Source: Gemmatimonadota bacterium (GTDB lineage: Bacteria > Gemmatimonadota > Gemmatimonadetes > Longimicrobiales > Gaopeijiaceae). From it: a stretch of 15,339 nt of DNA. Positions within the stretch are counted from its first letter, which is position 1. Every line of letters begins with the position of its first letter. The notes beneath the pieces are model-generated. The model saw only the letters and a list, made by a program, of their open reading frames with translations. It was not told where the DNA came from and searched no databases. The translations under genes were made by a program, and so were the position numbers. Location of the stretch: assembly GCA_030618065.1 (NCBI GenBank), contig JAUXEE010000020.1, forward strand, positions 1 through 15,339, written 5' to 3'. Shown piece after piece: positions 6,866 through 14,788 of this stretch.

Positions 6866-6894
6866 TTGACGCCCTTTGAAGGGGGATGTCAGAT
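6866..6894 (+). promoter_or_regulatory. Possible sigma-70 promoter of the ABC exporter
   Basis: TTGACG at 6866-6871 is five-sixths of the -35 consensus, followed after 17 bases by the weak -10 candidate TCAGAT (6889-6894). The spacer contains the palindrome CCCTT-TG-AAGGG (6872-6883). It would give a leader of about 40-45 bases to the ATG at 6945. Confidence 0.3.
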
Positions 6895-6904
6895 GGACCG
6901 TAGG

Positions 6905-6940
6905 ATGGAGGAGCGTCCGGACCCATTACCATGGAGGAGC
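6905..6940 (+). repeat. Duplicated ATGGAGGAGC with two ribosome-site cores ahead of the ABC ATPase
   Basis: The 10-base sequence ATGGAGGAGC occurs at 6905-6914 and again at 6931-6940. The second GGAGGAG (6933-6939) is five bases before the ATG at 6945 and decides that start over the longer open frame. The first copy has no in-frame start for the gene. Confidence 0.6.
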
Positions 6941-6944
6941 CCTA

Positions 6945-7919
6945 ATGTCGAGTTCCGGGTTGAACGGAACCGCCATCAAGCTTGACGGTGTCACGAAGCG
7001 CTTTGGGACGCATACAGCCGTCTCCTCTTTGGACCTGGAGATTCCCAAAGGGACGATCTATGGGTTGTTGGGTCCCAACGGCTCAGGGAAAACCACGACC
7101 CTCCGAATCATGATGGGGATTCTCCTCCCCGACGCGGGGAAGGTGGAGGTGCTCGGGGGTCCTCCAGGTGTGAGGAGAAACGCTCGTGTAGGCTACCTAC
7201 CGGAAGAGCGCGGTGTGTATCGGAAGATGAAGGTTCGGGACCTCCTGGTGTTTTTGGGAGAGATTCGGGGCCTTGGTCGAAGCGAGGCTCTGAGAAGGAC
7301 CATGGAGTGGCTCGACCGCCTCGACCTGACCGAATGGGCGGACAAGCGGACCCAGGCTCTGTCCAAAGGTATGCAACAGAAGGTCCAGTTCATCGGCACG
7401 GTCCTGCATGATCCGGAGCTCCTGATCCTGGACGAGCCATTCACTGGCCTGGACCCCATCAACCAGGAGGTTCTGGAGGGGATCGTCCGGGAGTTTCAGG
7501 CCCGGGGGACCACGATTCTCTTTTCCACCCATCTGATGGATCATGCCGAGCGTCTGTGCGAACGAGTGTGCCTGATTTCGAAAGCCCGAAAAGTGTTGGA
7601 TGCGGATCTCAAGGAGTTGAAAAAGAGGGAGCGGAAGGGGCTGGTGGCCGTGGAGTTCGAGGGAGATGATGGATGGCTTCGGGGTCCGGAGGTCACCGGG
7701 GTCCAGCGGGTCGAGGAGGCAATTCACCTGTCGCTCCGAGAAGGCGCCGACCATCAGGCCATCCTTCGGCGGGGCGTCGCCGCAGGAGTCCGGATTGATC
7801 GGTTCGACCTGGTTGAGCCACGGCTCCACGAGATCTTCGTCCGGTACGCAGGAGAGCCGGAGGTCGAAGGGCCTGTCGAGACCCCATGGGGGGGCGGAGG
7901 GGGGGAGGTGGCCCCATGA
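6945..7919 (+). CDS. ABC transporter ATP-binding protein (NatA-like)
   Basis: A 324-residue ATPase subunit. Walker A is GPNGSGKT (from residue 43, Lys49), the Q-loop region is YLPEERGVY, the signature is LSKGMQQK (139-146) and Walker B is LLILDEPFTGLDP (Asp163-Glu164). The switch histidine is in STHLMDHAE. A C-terminal extension ending LHEIFVRYAGEP is the type found in drug and sodium exporters (NatA group). The ATG at 6945 is chosen for its GGAGGAG ribosome site; the open frame extends further upstream without one. It powers the membrane protein encoded by the next gene, with which it shares an ATGA overlap. The substrate cannot be read from sequence; NatA/NatB members export sodium, drugs or peptides. 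A proline- and glycine-rich tail closes the protein. Confidence 0.9.
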   Translation: MSSSGLNGTAIKLDGVTKRFGTHTAVSSLDLEIPKGTIYGLLGPNGSGKTTTLRIMMGILLPDAGKVEVLGGPPGVRRNARVGYLPEERGVYRKMKVRDLLVFLGEIRGLGRSEALRRTMEWLDRLDLTEWADKRTQALSKGMQQKVQFIGTVLHDPELLILDEPFTGLDPINQEVLEGIVREFQARGTTILFSTHLMDHAERLCERVCLISKARKVLDADLKELKKRERKGLVAVEFEGDDGWLRGPEVTGVQRVEEAIHLSLREGADHQAILRRGVAAGVRIDRFDLVEPRLHEIFVRYAGEPEVEGPVETPWGGGGGEVAP

Positions 7920-9166
7920 GAACTTTGAGGGCGGTGATCAGGAGGGAATACCTCCAGAGGGTGAAGAGCAAATGGTTCGTGTTCTCCACTTTGGGAGCGC
8001 CTCTCTTTTTTATTGGCGCTGCGGTCGTGCCTATCCTCTATGAGACGGGACAGGAGGAGACGCGGCGAAGCATTGCCCTGATCGACGAGACCGGACTTCT
8101 TGCCAGCCGTGTGGAGCCCCGATTGAAGGAGGCCGGGTTCACGGTGAAAGTGGTGCCCCCTGGGTGGGAAGACTCCTTGAAGGTTCAGGCCCTGGAAGGG
8201 GATCTGGGCGGGTACATGGTTTTGGATGAGGACGCGTTGGCCCGGGGCCATATGACCTACTTCGGGCCCCAGGGTCCCGGCGCCATCCGTGGCATGACCA
8301 TGCGGGGAGCGGTCGTCCAGTCAGCCCTGGAGGTCCGGCTGGCGGAGGTAGGGGCAGAAGTCGATCTGGAGGCCTTGTTCAGAGGCGGCACCATGGATCT
8401 CCGGATCTTCGATGAGGAAATGGTCGGCGCCACCGAAGATGAGCCTGAGTTCATCGGCGCTTTCGCCGGAGCGCTCCTCCTCTACATGGTCGTTCTCATG
8501 TATGCTGCGGCAGTGATGCGGGCCGCCTTGGAGGAGAAAACGGGAAGGATCGTAGAGATCCTCATTTCATCGGTCCGACCCTGGGAGTTGATGCTGGGCA
8601 AGATCATAGGCGTGGGATCGGTAGGGTTGACCCAGTTGGCCGTGTGGGTCCTGTGCGGAAGCCTGGCACTCACTTTGGGATTGCCGGCGATGGCTGCTGC
8701 CCAGCCTGAGCTGGTCGACCCGGAGGCCATCGCTCAGGCTTTGCCCGGAGTGGGTCTCCTGGCTCTATTCCTGGCCCTCTTCCTGGGCGGGTATTTCCTC
8801 TACGCTGCCCTCTATGCAGCGGTAGGGTCCATGTGCTCCACAGAGGAGGAGGCCCAGCAGGCACAATTCCCGGTCATCTTCCTTCTCATTGGGCCCATTC
8901 TATTCCTCCTTCCGATCATGGAGAACCCGAACGCCCCCTGGGCGGTCGTCGCATCCATGGTGCCCTTTTTTAGCCCGGTCCTTCTCTATGCCCGGGCCGG
9001 TGCCGGGGCGATTCCCCTTTGGCAGATCGGTGCGTCCCTGACATTCCTCTACCTGGGGGTTCTGGGTGTGGCGTGGGTTGCCGGGAGAATCTACCGGGTG
9101 GGGATCCTCATGCAGGGGAAACGACCGACGTTGCCGGAGCTCTGGCGGTGGGTGAAGGAGGCCTGA
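7916..9166 (+). CDS. ABC-2 type transporter permease (NatB-like)
   Basis: A 416-residue membrane protein. The cytoplasmic N-terminus, RTLRAVIRREYLQRVKSKWF, is typical of ABC-2 permeases of the NatB type. One membrane segment (about residues 20-42) is followed by an extracytoplasmic domain of about 140 residues. Then come about five more membrane segments, among them FAGALLLYMVVLMYAAAVMR and VGLLALFLALFLGGYFLYAA. The loop EEKTGRIVEILISSVRPWELMLGKI between the second and third segments is a strong family signature. The ATG at 7916 overlaps the ATPase stop; an earlier in-frame ATG at 7886 lies inside the ATPase gene. The pair should form a homodimeric-permease exporter in the inner membrane. Substrate is unknown. 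Confidence 0.9.
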   Translation: MRTLRAVIRREYLQRVKSKWFVFSTLGAPLFFIGAAVVPILYETGQEETRRSIALIDETGLLASRVEPRLKEAGFTVKVVPPGWEDSLKVQALEGDLGGYMVLDEDALARGHMTYFGPQGPGAIRGMTMRGAVVQSALEVRLAEVGAEVDLEALFRGGTMDLRIFDEEMVGATEDEPEFIGAFAGALLLYMVVLMYAAAVMRAALEEKTGRIVEILISSVRPWELMLGKIIGVGSVGLTQLAVWVLCGSLALTLGLPAMAAAQPELVDPEAIAQALPGVGLLALFLALFLGGYFLYAALYAAVGSMCSTEEEAQQAQFPVIFLLIGPILFLLPIMENPNAPWAVVASMVPFFSPVLLYARAGAGAIPLWQIGASLTFLYLGVLGVAWVAGRIYRVGILMQGKRPTLPELWRWVKEA

Positions 9167-9174
9167 GCGGCCTC
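9158..9174. other. Stem-loop over the stop codon of the ABC permease
   Basis: GAGGCC and GGCCTC pair perfectly around the loop TGAGC, whose TGA is the permease stop. It lies between two convergent genes. There is no run of T after it on either strand, so it is not called a terminator, though it could still slow or end transcription. Confidence 0.3.
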
Positions 9175-9189
9175 AGCGAAAAGAGGTTT

Positions 9190-9432
9190 CTAAGGAAGGG
9201 CCGACCGTAGCAGGGCCTGAAGCTGGACGTCTTCCAGGCTACGTGCTTTCAGCATGGCCTCCTCGAAGCTGTCCTCGATGATGATGACCGTGGTTCGAAC
9301 CGCTTCCTCGCCGTCTCCAGCGTCTCCAGGGAAATAACAGAGGAGGGCCCGGAAGGTATCAGGGCGCCGGGGATCGTCTTCGAACTCCAGATAGACGTCC
9401 CAAAAACGACCCTCATGACTGATGGTCGCCAT
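9190..9432 (-). CDS. Small protein of unknown function
   Basis: An 80-residue protein, MATISHEGRFWDVYLEF onward, mildly acidic, with mixed strand and helix. It has no membrane segment or signal peptide, and one cysteine, in LLCYFPGD. The C-terminal half, EDSFEEAMLKARSLEDVQLQALLRSALP, looks helical. I do not recognise a family. The start is uncertain: an upstream in-frame ATG at 9480 would add 16 low-complexity residues, but it has no ribosome site and would sit at the predicted transcription start. The ATG at 9432 has GGGG six bases upstream. The gene is convergent with the ABC permease (23 bases between the stop codons) and divergent from the act operon. No link to either is evident. Confidence 0.55.
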   Translation of the reverse strand: MATISHEGRFWDVYLEFEDDPRRPDTFRALLCYFPGDAGDGEEAVRTTVIIIEDSFEEAMLKARSLEDVQLQALLRSALP

Positions 9433-9487
9433 ATGATGCCCCGTAGAGGACGGGGACGGGTTCTTGGCGGAGGCGTTCATTAGAGTA

Positions 9488-9516
9488 AGAGTACTAGAGC
9501 CAGGGCCGGTTCTCAA
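9488..9516 (-). promoter_or_regulatory. Possible promoter of the small minus-strand gene
   Basis: On the minus strand TTGAGA (9516-9511) is followed after 17 bases by TACTCT (9493-9488), which is repeated at once at 9487-9482. The -35 is good, the -10 weak. Transcription would start near 9481. Confidence 0.35.
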
Positions 9517-9600
9517 TCACCTTGTGAACTCAATTTCATTCAGAGGTGCCCACTCGAAAGAGATTCCATGCGTCTCTGAGGGTCCCCGGCCCCCCTGACG

Positions 9601-9629
9601 TTGACACCCCTTTGGGCCTCCTCTAGCTT
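9601..9629 (+). promoter_or_regulatory. Likely sigma-70 promoter of the act operon
   Basis: A perfect -35, TTGACA (9601-9606), is followed after exactly 17 bases by TAGCTT (9624-9629), which keeps the TA and final T of the -10 consensus. It would give a leader of about 70 bases before actA. The rest of the region 9433-9706 shows no gene that I can support on the plus strand. Confidence 0.45.
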
Positions 9630-9706
9630 CTCCTACCGTTTCTCGATCGAATCTTTTTTCCAGCACTAGCCGTTTATTTTCGGGCCTATTCAGGCGATCT
9701 GAGCCA

Positions 9707-10246
9707 ATGAAGAAGCCGTGGCAATTCGTGGCCGTTAGCGGCATCGTGGCCTTTGCTACCCTGGCCTTCGCGCAGTCGCAAGAGGGAGAGTCTCCTCCCT
9801 CGGCGCCGGCTGTCACGACGGTCCACCCTATCGCCTTTCCCCACAATACCCACGCAGGGGAGTTCAAGATCGACTGCCAGTACTGCCATTTTTCGGCAGA
9901 GCGATCGGTGGATGCCGGAGTGCCGCCGGTTTCCTCTTGTATGGGTTGCCACATCATCATCCGGGGAAGAAACAAGCCGGAGGAAGTCCAGAAACTCCGG
10001 GACTACTGGGACCGGGGTGAGCCCATTCCATGGGTACGAATCTACAAAGTGGCGGACCATGTGAAGTTCCCACACATGCGGCATGTAGCGAAGGATGCCG
10101 GGGCTTTGGAATGCCAAGAGTGCCATGGGCAGGTGGAGGAGATCGAGGTGATCGAAGAGGTCGAGCAGCCCCTCAGGATGGGCTGGTGTGTACAGTGCCA
10201 CAGGGACAACGATGCCTCAATCGACTGCACGGTTTGCCATTACTGA
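9707..10246 (+). CDS. actA: Alternative complex III subunit ActA, pentahaem cytochrome c
   Basis: A 179-residue exported cytochrome. Residues 7-22 form a signal peptide or membrane anchor, with a possible cleavage site at AFA-QS. Five CXXCH haem sites follow: Cys57, Cys78, Cys136, Cys161 and Cys174. Two FPHxxH stretches (44-49 and 121-126) supply candidate distal histidine ligands. Five haems, the length and the next genes identify ActA of alternative complex III, which passes electrons from quinol oxidation toward a cytochrome c or oxidase on the outer face of the membrane. The start lacks a strong ribosome site (only GAG near it), but the signal peptide begins there. The stop is 85 bases ahead of actB. 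Only the first gene of the operon has a clear promoter upstream. Other small multihaem proteins share the motifs, but the context makes ActA by far the best call. Confidence 0.92.
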   Translation: MKKPWQFVAVSGIVAFATLAFAQSQEGESPPSAPAVTTVHPIAFPHNTHAGEFKIDCQYCHFSAERSVDAGVPPVSSCMGCHIIIRGRNKPEEVQKLRDYWDRGEPIPWVRIYKVADHVKFPHMRHVAKDAGALECQECHGQVEEIEVIEEVEQPLRMGWCVQCHRDNDASIDCTVCHY

Positions 10247-10331
10247 TCTCGTCCACTCCCTGCATTGGAGTCTGCCCGGGTAATGCGGTTCGCCTCCTTA
10301 CCTATGCAGATTCTCACAGAGGTTTGAGTTC

Positions 10332-13300
10332 ATGACCGACGGAATCAAGCGGCGGGATTTCCTCAAAGTGATTGGAGCCGGTGGCGCCGGAGCCACCATG
10401 TTGGGCTGTTCCACCGAGCGGGTGGAAAAGCTCCTCCCCTATGTGATCCCTGACGAGGAAATCACGCCTGGCGTGGCCACCTGGTACACCTCCGTCTGTG
10501 GGGAATGCCCGTCGGGGTGTGGGGTCTGGGTCCGGACCCGTGAGGGGCGCGTGGTGAAAGTGGAGGGCAATCCGGATCATCCGATCTCCGGCGGGACTCT
10601 CTGCTCCCGTGGGTATTCCTCCGTCCAGGGTTTGTATAATCCCGATCGTCTCTCCTCGCCCATGCTTCGGGGCGCCGACGGCTTCAGCCCCATTGGATGG
10701 GAGGAAGCCGAGGAACTACTGGCCCAGCGGCTTCGTGAGAGTGGAAACCACATCTTCCTCGGTGGGAGGATGGGGCCCTCGCTGACCAATCTCGTCGACG
10801 ACTTTCTTTCTGTGGTGGGAGGAGTCCGAAGAGAGTACGAGGGTCTCTCCGAGGCACCCCTCCGGGAGGCCACACGCATTGCCTTCGGGCGGAACCGCCT
10901 TCCCACCTTTGATTTCGCTCAGGCCCGGTTGGTCTTCTCCTTTGGGGCCGATTTTCTGGAGACCTGGCTCTCCCCGGTGGAATACCATCGGGGCTTTGCC
11001 CAGATGGCGGGCGTGGACGAGCACGGCTCCAAGGGGCGGATGGTTTTCCTGGCGCCCCGCCTCTCCCTCACGGGCCAGAATGCGGATGAGTGGGTTCCAC
11101 TGAAGGCCGGCTCCGAGGCTGTGGTAGCCCTGGCCATGGCCCATGTCATCGTGAGAGAAGGTGGGGATGCGGGGCCCTATTATCAGCGACTCCTGGAGGG
11201 GTACGATCCACGGAGCGCAGAGGAGGCTTCGGGGGTGCCGGCTGAGGAGATCGAGAAGCTGGCCATGCGCTTTCTGGAGGAAAAGCCGAGCCTCGCCGTG
11301 GGGCCCGGAGTGGCGGGGCACCATCGGAATGCGACGGCGGCGAATCTGGCCGTCCACATCCTGAATTCCGTTGCGGAGAACGTTGGGCGGACGGTCCGTC
11401 TTCGGGAAGTGGACCAAGGGGCCCCGGCATTGCCTTACGGGGAGCTCGCTTCGGCCCTATCAGCTATGGCTGGGGCGGGAGTGGTCATGGTTCATGGGAC
11501 GAATCCCGCCTACTCCCTCCCTTCCGGAGCTGGGTTTGCGGAGGCTTTCGCTTCAGCCGGGTTCAGGGTGTCTTTCGCGTCGGCCATGGACGAAACCGCC
11601 GAACTCGCCGATCTCGTCCTTCCGGATCGACACCCTCTCGAAGCCTGGGGAGACTCCAATCCCCGGCCTGGACTGTATGCCCTTCAGCAGCCTGCCATGC
11701 GACCCGTGGCCGACTTCGACTCCAAGCAGTTGGGCGACGTTCTCATCTCGGTTTCCCTCCGGCTGGGTGAGGAGCTGGGGGTTGGCACCTTCTTCGACCA
11801 TCTCCGGAACCGGTGGCGAAGGATTCAGGCCATCGCCGCTCCCGGCCAGGGCTTCGACGAATTCTGGAGAGAGGCTCTCAGGAAGGGGGTCGTGGGGCTT
11901 CCGGTGAGAGCTACGGAGGTGCCGGTGCCCCTGCGTTCCCCAGATGCGATCCTGAACTTCGATGTGCCGGCTCTGGACGGGGATGGTGAGTTCGCCTTGG
12001 TCGTCTATCCTTCTCCTCGATTTGGAGATGGAAAGCATGCCAACCGGCCCTGGCTCCAGGAGCTCCCGGATCCTGTGAGCAAGATGGCCTGGCATTCCTG
12101 GGTGGAGGTTCATCCCCGGGCCGCGGATCGTTTGGAGGTTCAGAATGGGGACCTCGTCCGAGTTCGTTCCCCTCACGGATTGGTGGAGGTGCCGGTCTGG
12201 AGATACCCGGGGATCAGGGAAGACACGGTAGCCCTGGCCATGGGTGGAGGTCACCGGAGTTATGGCCGTTTCGCGCAAGGGATGGGTGTGAACGCCATGG
12301 ACCTCCTTCCGGCCGAGGTCGAGCAGCCTTCGGGAGCCTTGGTCCACCTGGCCACCCGGGTGAGTCTGGAGCCCACCGGGGACCGTCGGCGTTTGGCCAC
12401 CATCGAAGGATCCTCGGATCAACATAACCGGCCCATCGCTCCCGCGGTGGCTTTGTCGGCCCTGGGGCACGGCGGAGCCGGCCACGAAGAAGAGGGGCAC
12501 GGTGAGCTGAAAGAGATCCAGGGCCTGGGAGGATTCGCTCCGGTTCCCACGGAAGGAAGAGCCGAGGACTTCCCCCTGGAGGGTAGTCGGTACGGCCAAT
12601 ACGATCCTGAAGCGAACCCCCGTTGGGCCATGGTCATCGACTTGGACAAGTGCACGGGGTGCGGCATCTGTGTTACCGCCTGTCAGTCGGAGAACAACGT
12701 TCCCTGGGTGGGGGAGGAGCAGGTGACCATGGGGCGGGACATGCACTGGATCCGGATGGAGCGGTATTTCGAAAGGGTGGATGCCAGCCGCGCCGGCCCC
12801 CTGGATGTTCGCTTCCTCCCCATGATTTGCCAGCACTGCGGCAACGCTCCCTGTGAACCTGTGTGCCCGGTATACGCTGCGTACCACACACCCGAAGGGT
12901 TGAATGCCCAGGTCTACAATCGGTGCGTGGGAACCCGGTATTGTGCCAACAACTGCCCCTATAAGGTTCGGGTATTCAACTGGTTCGGTTTCAGCGATGT
13001 GCCGCAGCCCATGAACTGGGCCTTCAACCCCGATGTGACGGTTCGGAGTAGCGGGGTCATGGAAAAGTGCTCCTTCTGCGTCCATCGCATCCGTGTGGTT
13101 CAGAACCGGGCGAGGGTGGAAGGGCAGCGTCCCGTGAGGGATGGAGAGGTGGTCCCGGCGTGTCAGCAGAGCTGCCCCGCGGAGGCCATCGTGTTCGGCG
13201 ACATCCGAGATCCCCACTCCCGAGTGGCACAGTTGACCCAGAATGAGCGGGGTTACCGGGTCCTGGACGAGCTCATCAACACGCAACCCGCGGTGACCTA

Positions 13301-13346
13301 CTTGAAGAAGGTCACCTTTCACGAGGTCGAATCCGGGGAGCATTGA
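10332..13346 (+). CDS. actB: Alternative complex III subunit ActB, molybdopterin-oxidoreductase-like iron-sulfur protein
   Basis: A 1004-residue fusion. Residues 7-26 carry a Tat signal (RRDFLK) ending in LGC, so Cys26 may be lipid-modified. The N-terminal part (to about 750) resembles molybdopterin oxidoreductases and has a full cysteine set Cys56-x2-Cys59-x3-Cys63-x27-Cys91. A His-rich linker (LGHGGAGHEEEGHG) leads to a ferredoxin-type domain. Its cysteines are 774/777/780/784, 833/836/841/845, 865/871/875, 913/916 and 944/948. The motif CVGTRYCANNC has Thr where a four-iron site would have Cys, which fits the [3Fe-4S] cluster known in ActB. In characterised complexes ActB carries three [4Fe-4S] and one [3Fe-4S] clusters and no molybdenum. 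AGAGG at 10318-10322 supports the start. The 3' end touches or nearly touches actC. Role: electron transfer on the outer face. Confidence 0.93.
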   Translation: MTDGIKRRDFLKVIGAGGAGATMLGCSTERVEKLLPYVIPDEEITPGVATWYTSVCGECPSGCGVWVRTREGRVVKVEGNPDHPISGGTLCSRGYSSVQGLYNPDRLSSPMLRGADGFSPIGWEEAEELLAQRLRESGNHIFLGGRMGPSLTNLVDDFLSVVGGVRREYEGLSEAPLREATRIAFGRNRLPTFDFAQARLVFSFGADFLETWLSPVEYHRGFAQMAGVDEHGSKGRMVFLAPRLSLTGQNADEWVPLKAGSEAVVALAMAHVIVREGGDAGPYYQRLLEGYDPRSAEEASGVPAEEIEKLAMRFLEEKPSLAVGPGVAGHHRNATAANLAVHILNSVAENVGRTVRLREVDQGAPALPYGELASALSAMAGAGVVMVHGTNPAYSLPSGAGFAEAFASAGFRVSFASAMDETAELADLVLPDRHPLEAWGDSNPRPGLYALQQPAMRPVADFDSKQLGDVLISVSLRLGEELGVGTFFDHLRNRWRRIQAIAAPGQGFDEFWREALRKGVVGLPVRATEVPVPLRSPDAILNFDVPALDGDGEFALVVYPSPRFGDGKHANRPWLQELPDPVSKMAWHSWVEVHPRAADRLEVQNGDLVRVRSPHGLVEVPVWRYPGIREDTVALAMGGGHRSYGRFAQGMGVNAMDLLPAEVEQPSGALVHLATRVSLEPTGDRRRLATIEGSSDQHNRPIAPAVALSALGHGGAGHEEEGHGELKEIQGLGGFAPVPTEGRAEDFPLEGSRYGQYDPEANPRWAMVIDLDKCTGCGICVTACQSENNVPWVGEEQVTMGRDMHWIRMERYFERVDASRAGPLDVRFLPMICQHCGNAPCEPVCPVYAAYHTPEGLNAQVYNRCVGTRYCANNCPYKVRVFNWFGFSDVPQPMNWAFNPDVTVRSSGVMEKCSFCVHRIRVVQNRARVEGQRPVRDGEVVPACQQSCPAEAIVFGDIRDPHSRVAQLTQNERGYRVLDELINTQPAVTYLKKVTFHEVESGEH

Positions 13347-13369
13347 TCCCCGTTGGAAGGGTACCGCGG

Positions 13370-14788
13370 ATGCCACACCCTTCTGACTCCGGAGCCGAGA
13401 GGCGGCGAATGGCGACGGCATTGAACGAAAAGGAACGGGGAACGCTGACCCACCCGGATGTGGAGTCCTTCGGGCAGGTCAATCGGGACATCCTGAAGAT
13501 CCTCTCACGACCGGGGAAGGGCTGGTGGGCCCTCTTTTCCGTGGCTGTGTTGGGGGTGGGTATCTTCTTCACCTCCTGGATCTATCAGATCGTCAATGGA
13601 ATCGGTGTCAGTGGCCTCATGAGCCCGGTGGGGTGGGGAGTGTACATCACCACCTTCGTCTTTTGGGTGGGGATAGCGCACTCGGGAACTCTGATTTCGG
13701 CCATTCTCTTCCTGTTCAGGGCCCCCTGGCGCCAGTCCATCTACCGGGCCGCCGAAGCCATGACGGTCTTTGCCGTCATGACGGCGGGCCTTTTCCCCCT
13801 CATCCATCTGGGGAGGGTCTGGCACGGCTACTGGCTCATTCCCTATCCCAACTCCCGCTTCCTTTGGCCCAACTTCCGGTCACCCCTTCTCTGGGATGTT
13901 TTCGCGGTAACCACCTACTTCACCGTGTCGGCGGTGTTTTTCTATCTGGGGACCATCCCGGATGTGGCGGCGGCCCGGGATCAGGCCAAGGGGCTGAGAA
14001 AGAAGCTGTATCAGGTCGTGGCACTGGGGTGGAGGGGCACGGATCGGGAATGGCATCACTTCGGGAAGGCCTATGTCTTCCTTGCGGCTTTCGCCACGCC
14101 GCTGGTTCTCTCGGTCCACTCGGTGGTGTCTTGGGACTTCGCCATGTCCATCGTTCCGGGATGGCACGCGACCATCTTCGCTCCCTACTTCGTGGCCGGC
14201 GCCATCTTCTCCGGGGTGGCCATGGTCATCACGCTGACCGTCCCGTTGAGGAAGATCTTCAAGCTGGAGGCGTACCTCACGGTCAGGCACTTCGATGCCA
14301 TGGCGAAGCTGATCCTCCTTACCTCGATCATCGTGCTCTACGCGTACATGACCGAGTTCTTCATGGCGTGGTACAGCGGGGAGGAGGTGGAGCGGTCCGC
14401 CTTCTGGAACCGACTCTTCGGGAACTATTGGTGGGCCACCTGGATCATGCTGGTCTGCAACGGGATCGTTCCCATCATGCTCTGGTTCAAGCGGGTCCGG
14501 CATTCCATCCCGGCCCTCTTCGTCATCTCCCTCTTCATCAACATCGGGATGTGGTTCGAGAGGTTCGTCATCATCGTGACCTCCCTATCCCATGAGTACG
14601 AGCCATTCGCCTGGGGCGTCTACCGACCCTCCATGGTGGAGATGGGAATCCTGGTGGGTAGCTTCGGATGGTTCTTCTTCTGGTTCCTCATCTTTACCCG
14701 GATTCTCCCGCCGGTGGCCATCGCCGAACTCAAGGAGGTTCTCCCGCCACCCTTGCGGGGTGCGAGGAAGAAGGGGGAAGTCCGATGA
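13370..14788 (+). CDS. actC: Alternative complex III subunit ActC, NrfD/PsrC-like quinol-binding membrane protein
   Basis: A 472-residue integral membrane protein of the NrfD family with about ten hydrophobic segments, the first at about residues 53-76. Conserved ActC stretches are visible: HPDVESFGQVNRDIL near the N-terminus, FWVGIAHSGTLISAILFLFR, WDFAMSIVPGWHATIFAPYF and MWFERFVIIVTSL. ActC is the main quinol-oxidising and possible ion-translocating subunit. The ATG at 13370 has GGAAGG nine bases upstream. Two other in-frame starts are possible: TTG at 13343, overlapping the actB stop as TTGA, and ATG at 13409, with GAGAGG six bases upstream. The N-terminal 25 residues are poorly conserved, so the choice is not certain. 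It ends in an ATGA overlap with actD. Confidence 0.92.
   Translation: MPHPSDSGAERRRMATALNEKERGTLTHPDVESFGQVNRDILKILSRPGKGWWALFSVAVLGVGIFFTSWIYQIVNGIGVSGLMSPVGWGVYITTFVFWVGIAHSGTLISAILFLFRAPWRQSIYRAAEAMTVFAVMTAGLFPLIHLGRVWHGYWLIPYPNSRFLWPNFRSPLLWDVFAVTTYFTVSAVFFYLGTIPDVAAARDQAKGLRKKLYQVVALGWRGTDREWHHFGKAYVFLAAFATPLVLSVHSVVSWDFAMSIVPGWHATIFAPYFVAGAIFSGVAMVITLTVPLRKIFKLEAYLTVRHFDAMAKLILLTSIIVLYAYMTEFFMAWYSGEEVERSAFWNRLFGNYWWATWIMLVCNGIVPIMLWFKRVRHSIPALFVISLFINIGMWFERFVIIVTSLSHEYEPFAWGVYRPSMVEMGILVGSFGWFFFWFLIFTRILPPVAIAELKEVLPPPLRGARKKGEVR

Noticed and set aside
6369..6869. 166-codon plus-strand frame opposite the macro/abrB pair
   Set aside because: The minus-strand genes have clear family motifs and ribosome sites; this frame is Pro/Ser/Arg-rich with none.
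11553..13421. 622-codon open frame on the minus strand
   Set aside because: It is antisense to nearly two-thirds of actB, whose frame has clear cofactor motifs. The antisense translation is rich in His, Pro, Gly and Arg without any domain, as expected from GC-rich codon use.
13525..14595. 356-codon plus-strand frame inside actC
   Set aside because: Gly/His/Leu-rich out-of-frame reading of a membrane protein gene; the actC frame carries the conserved motifs.
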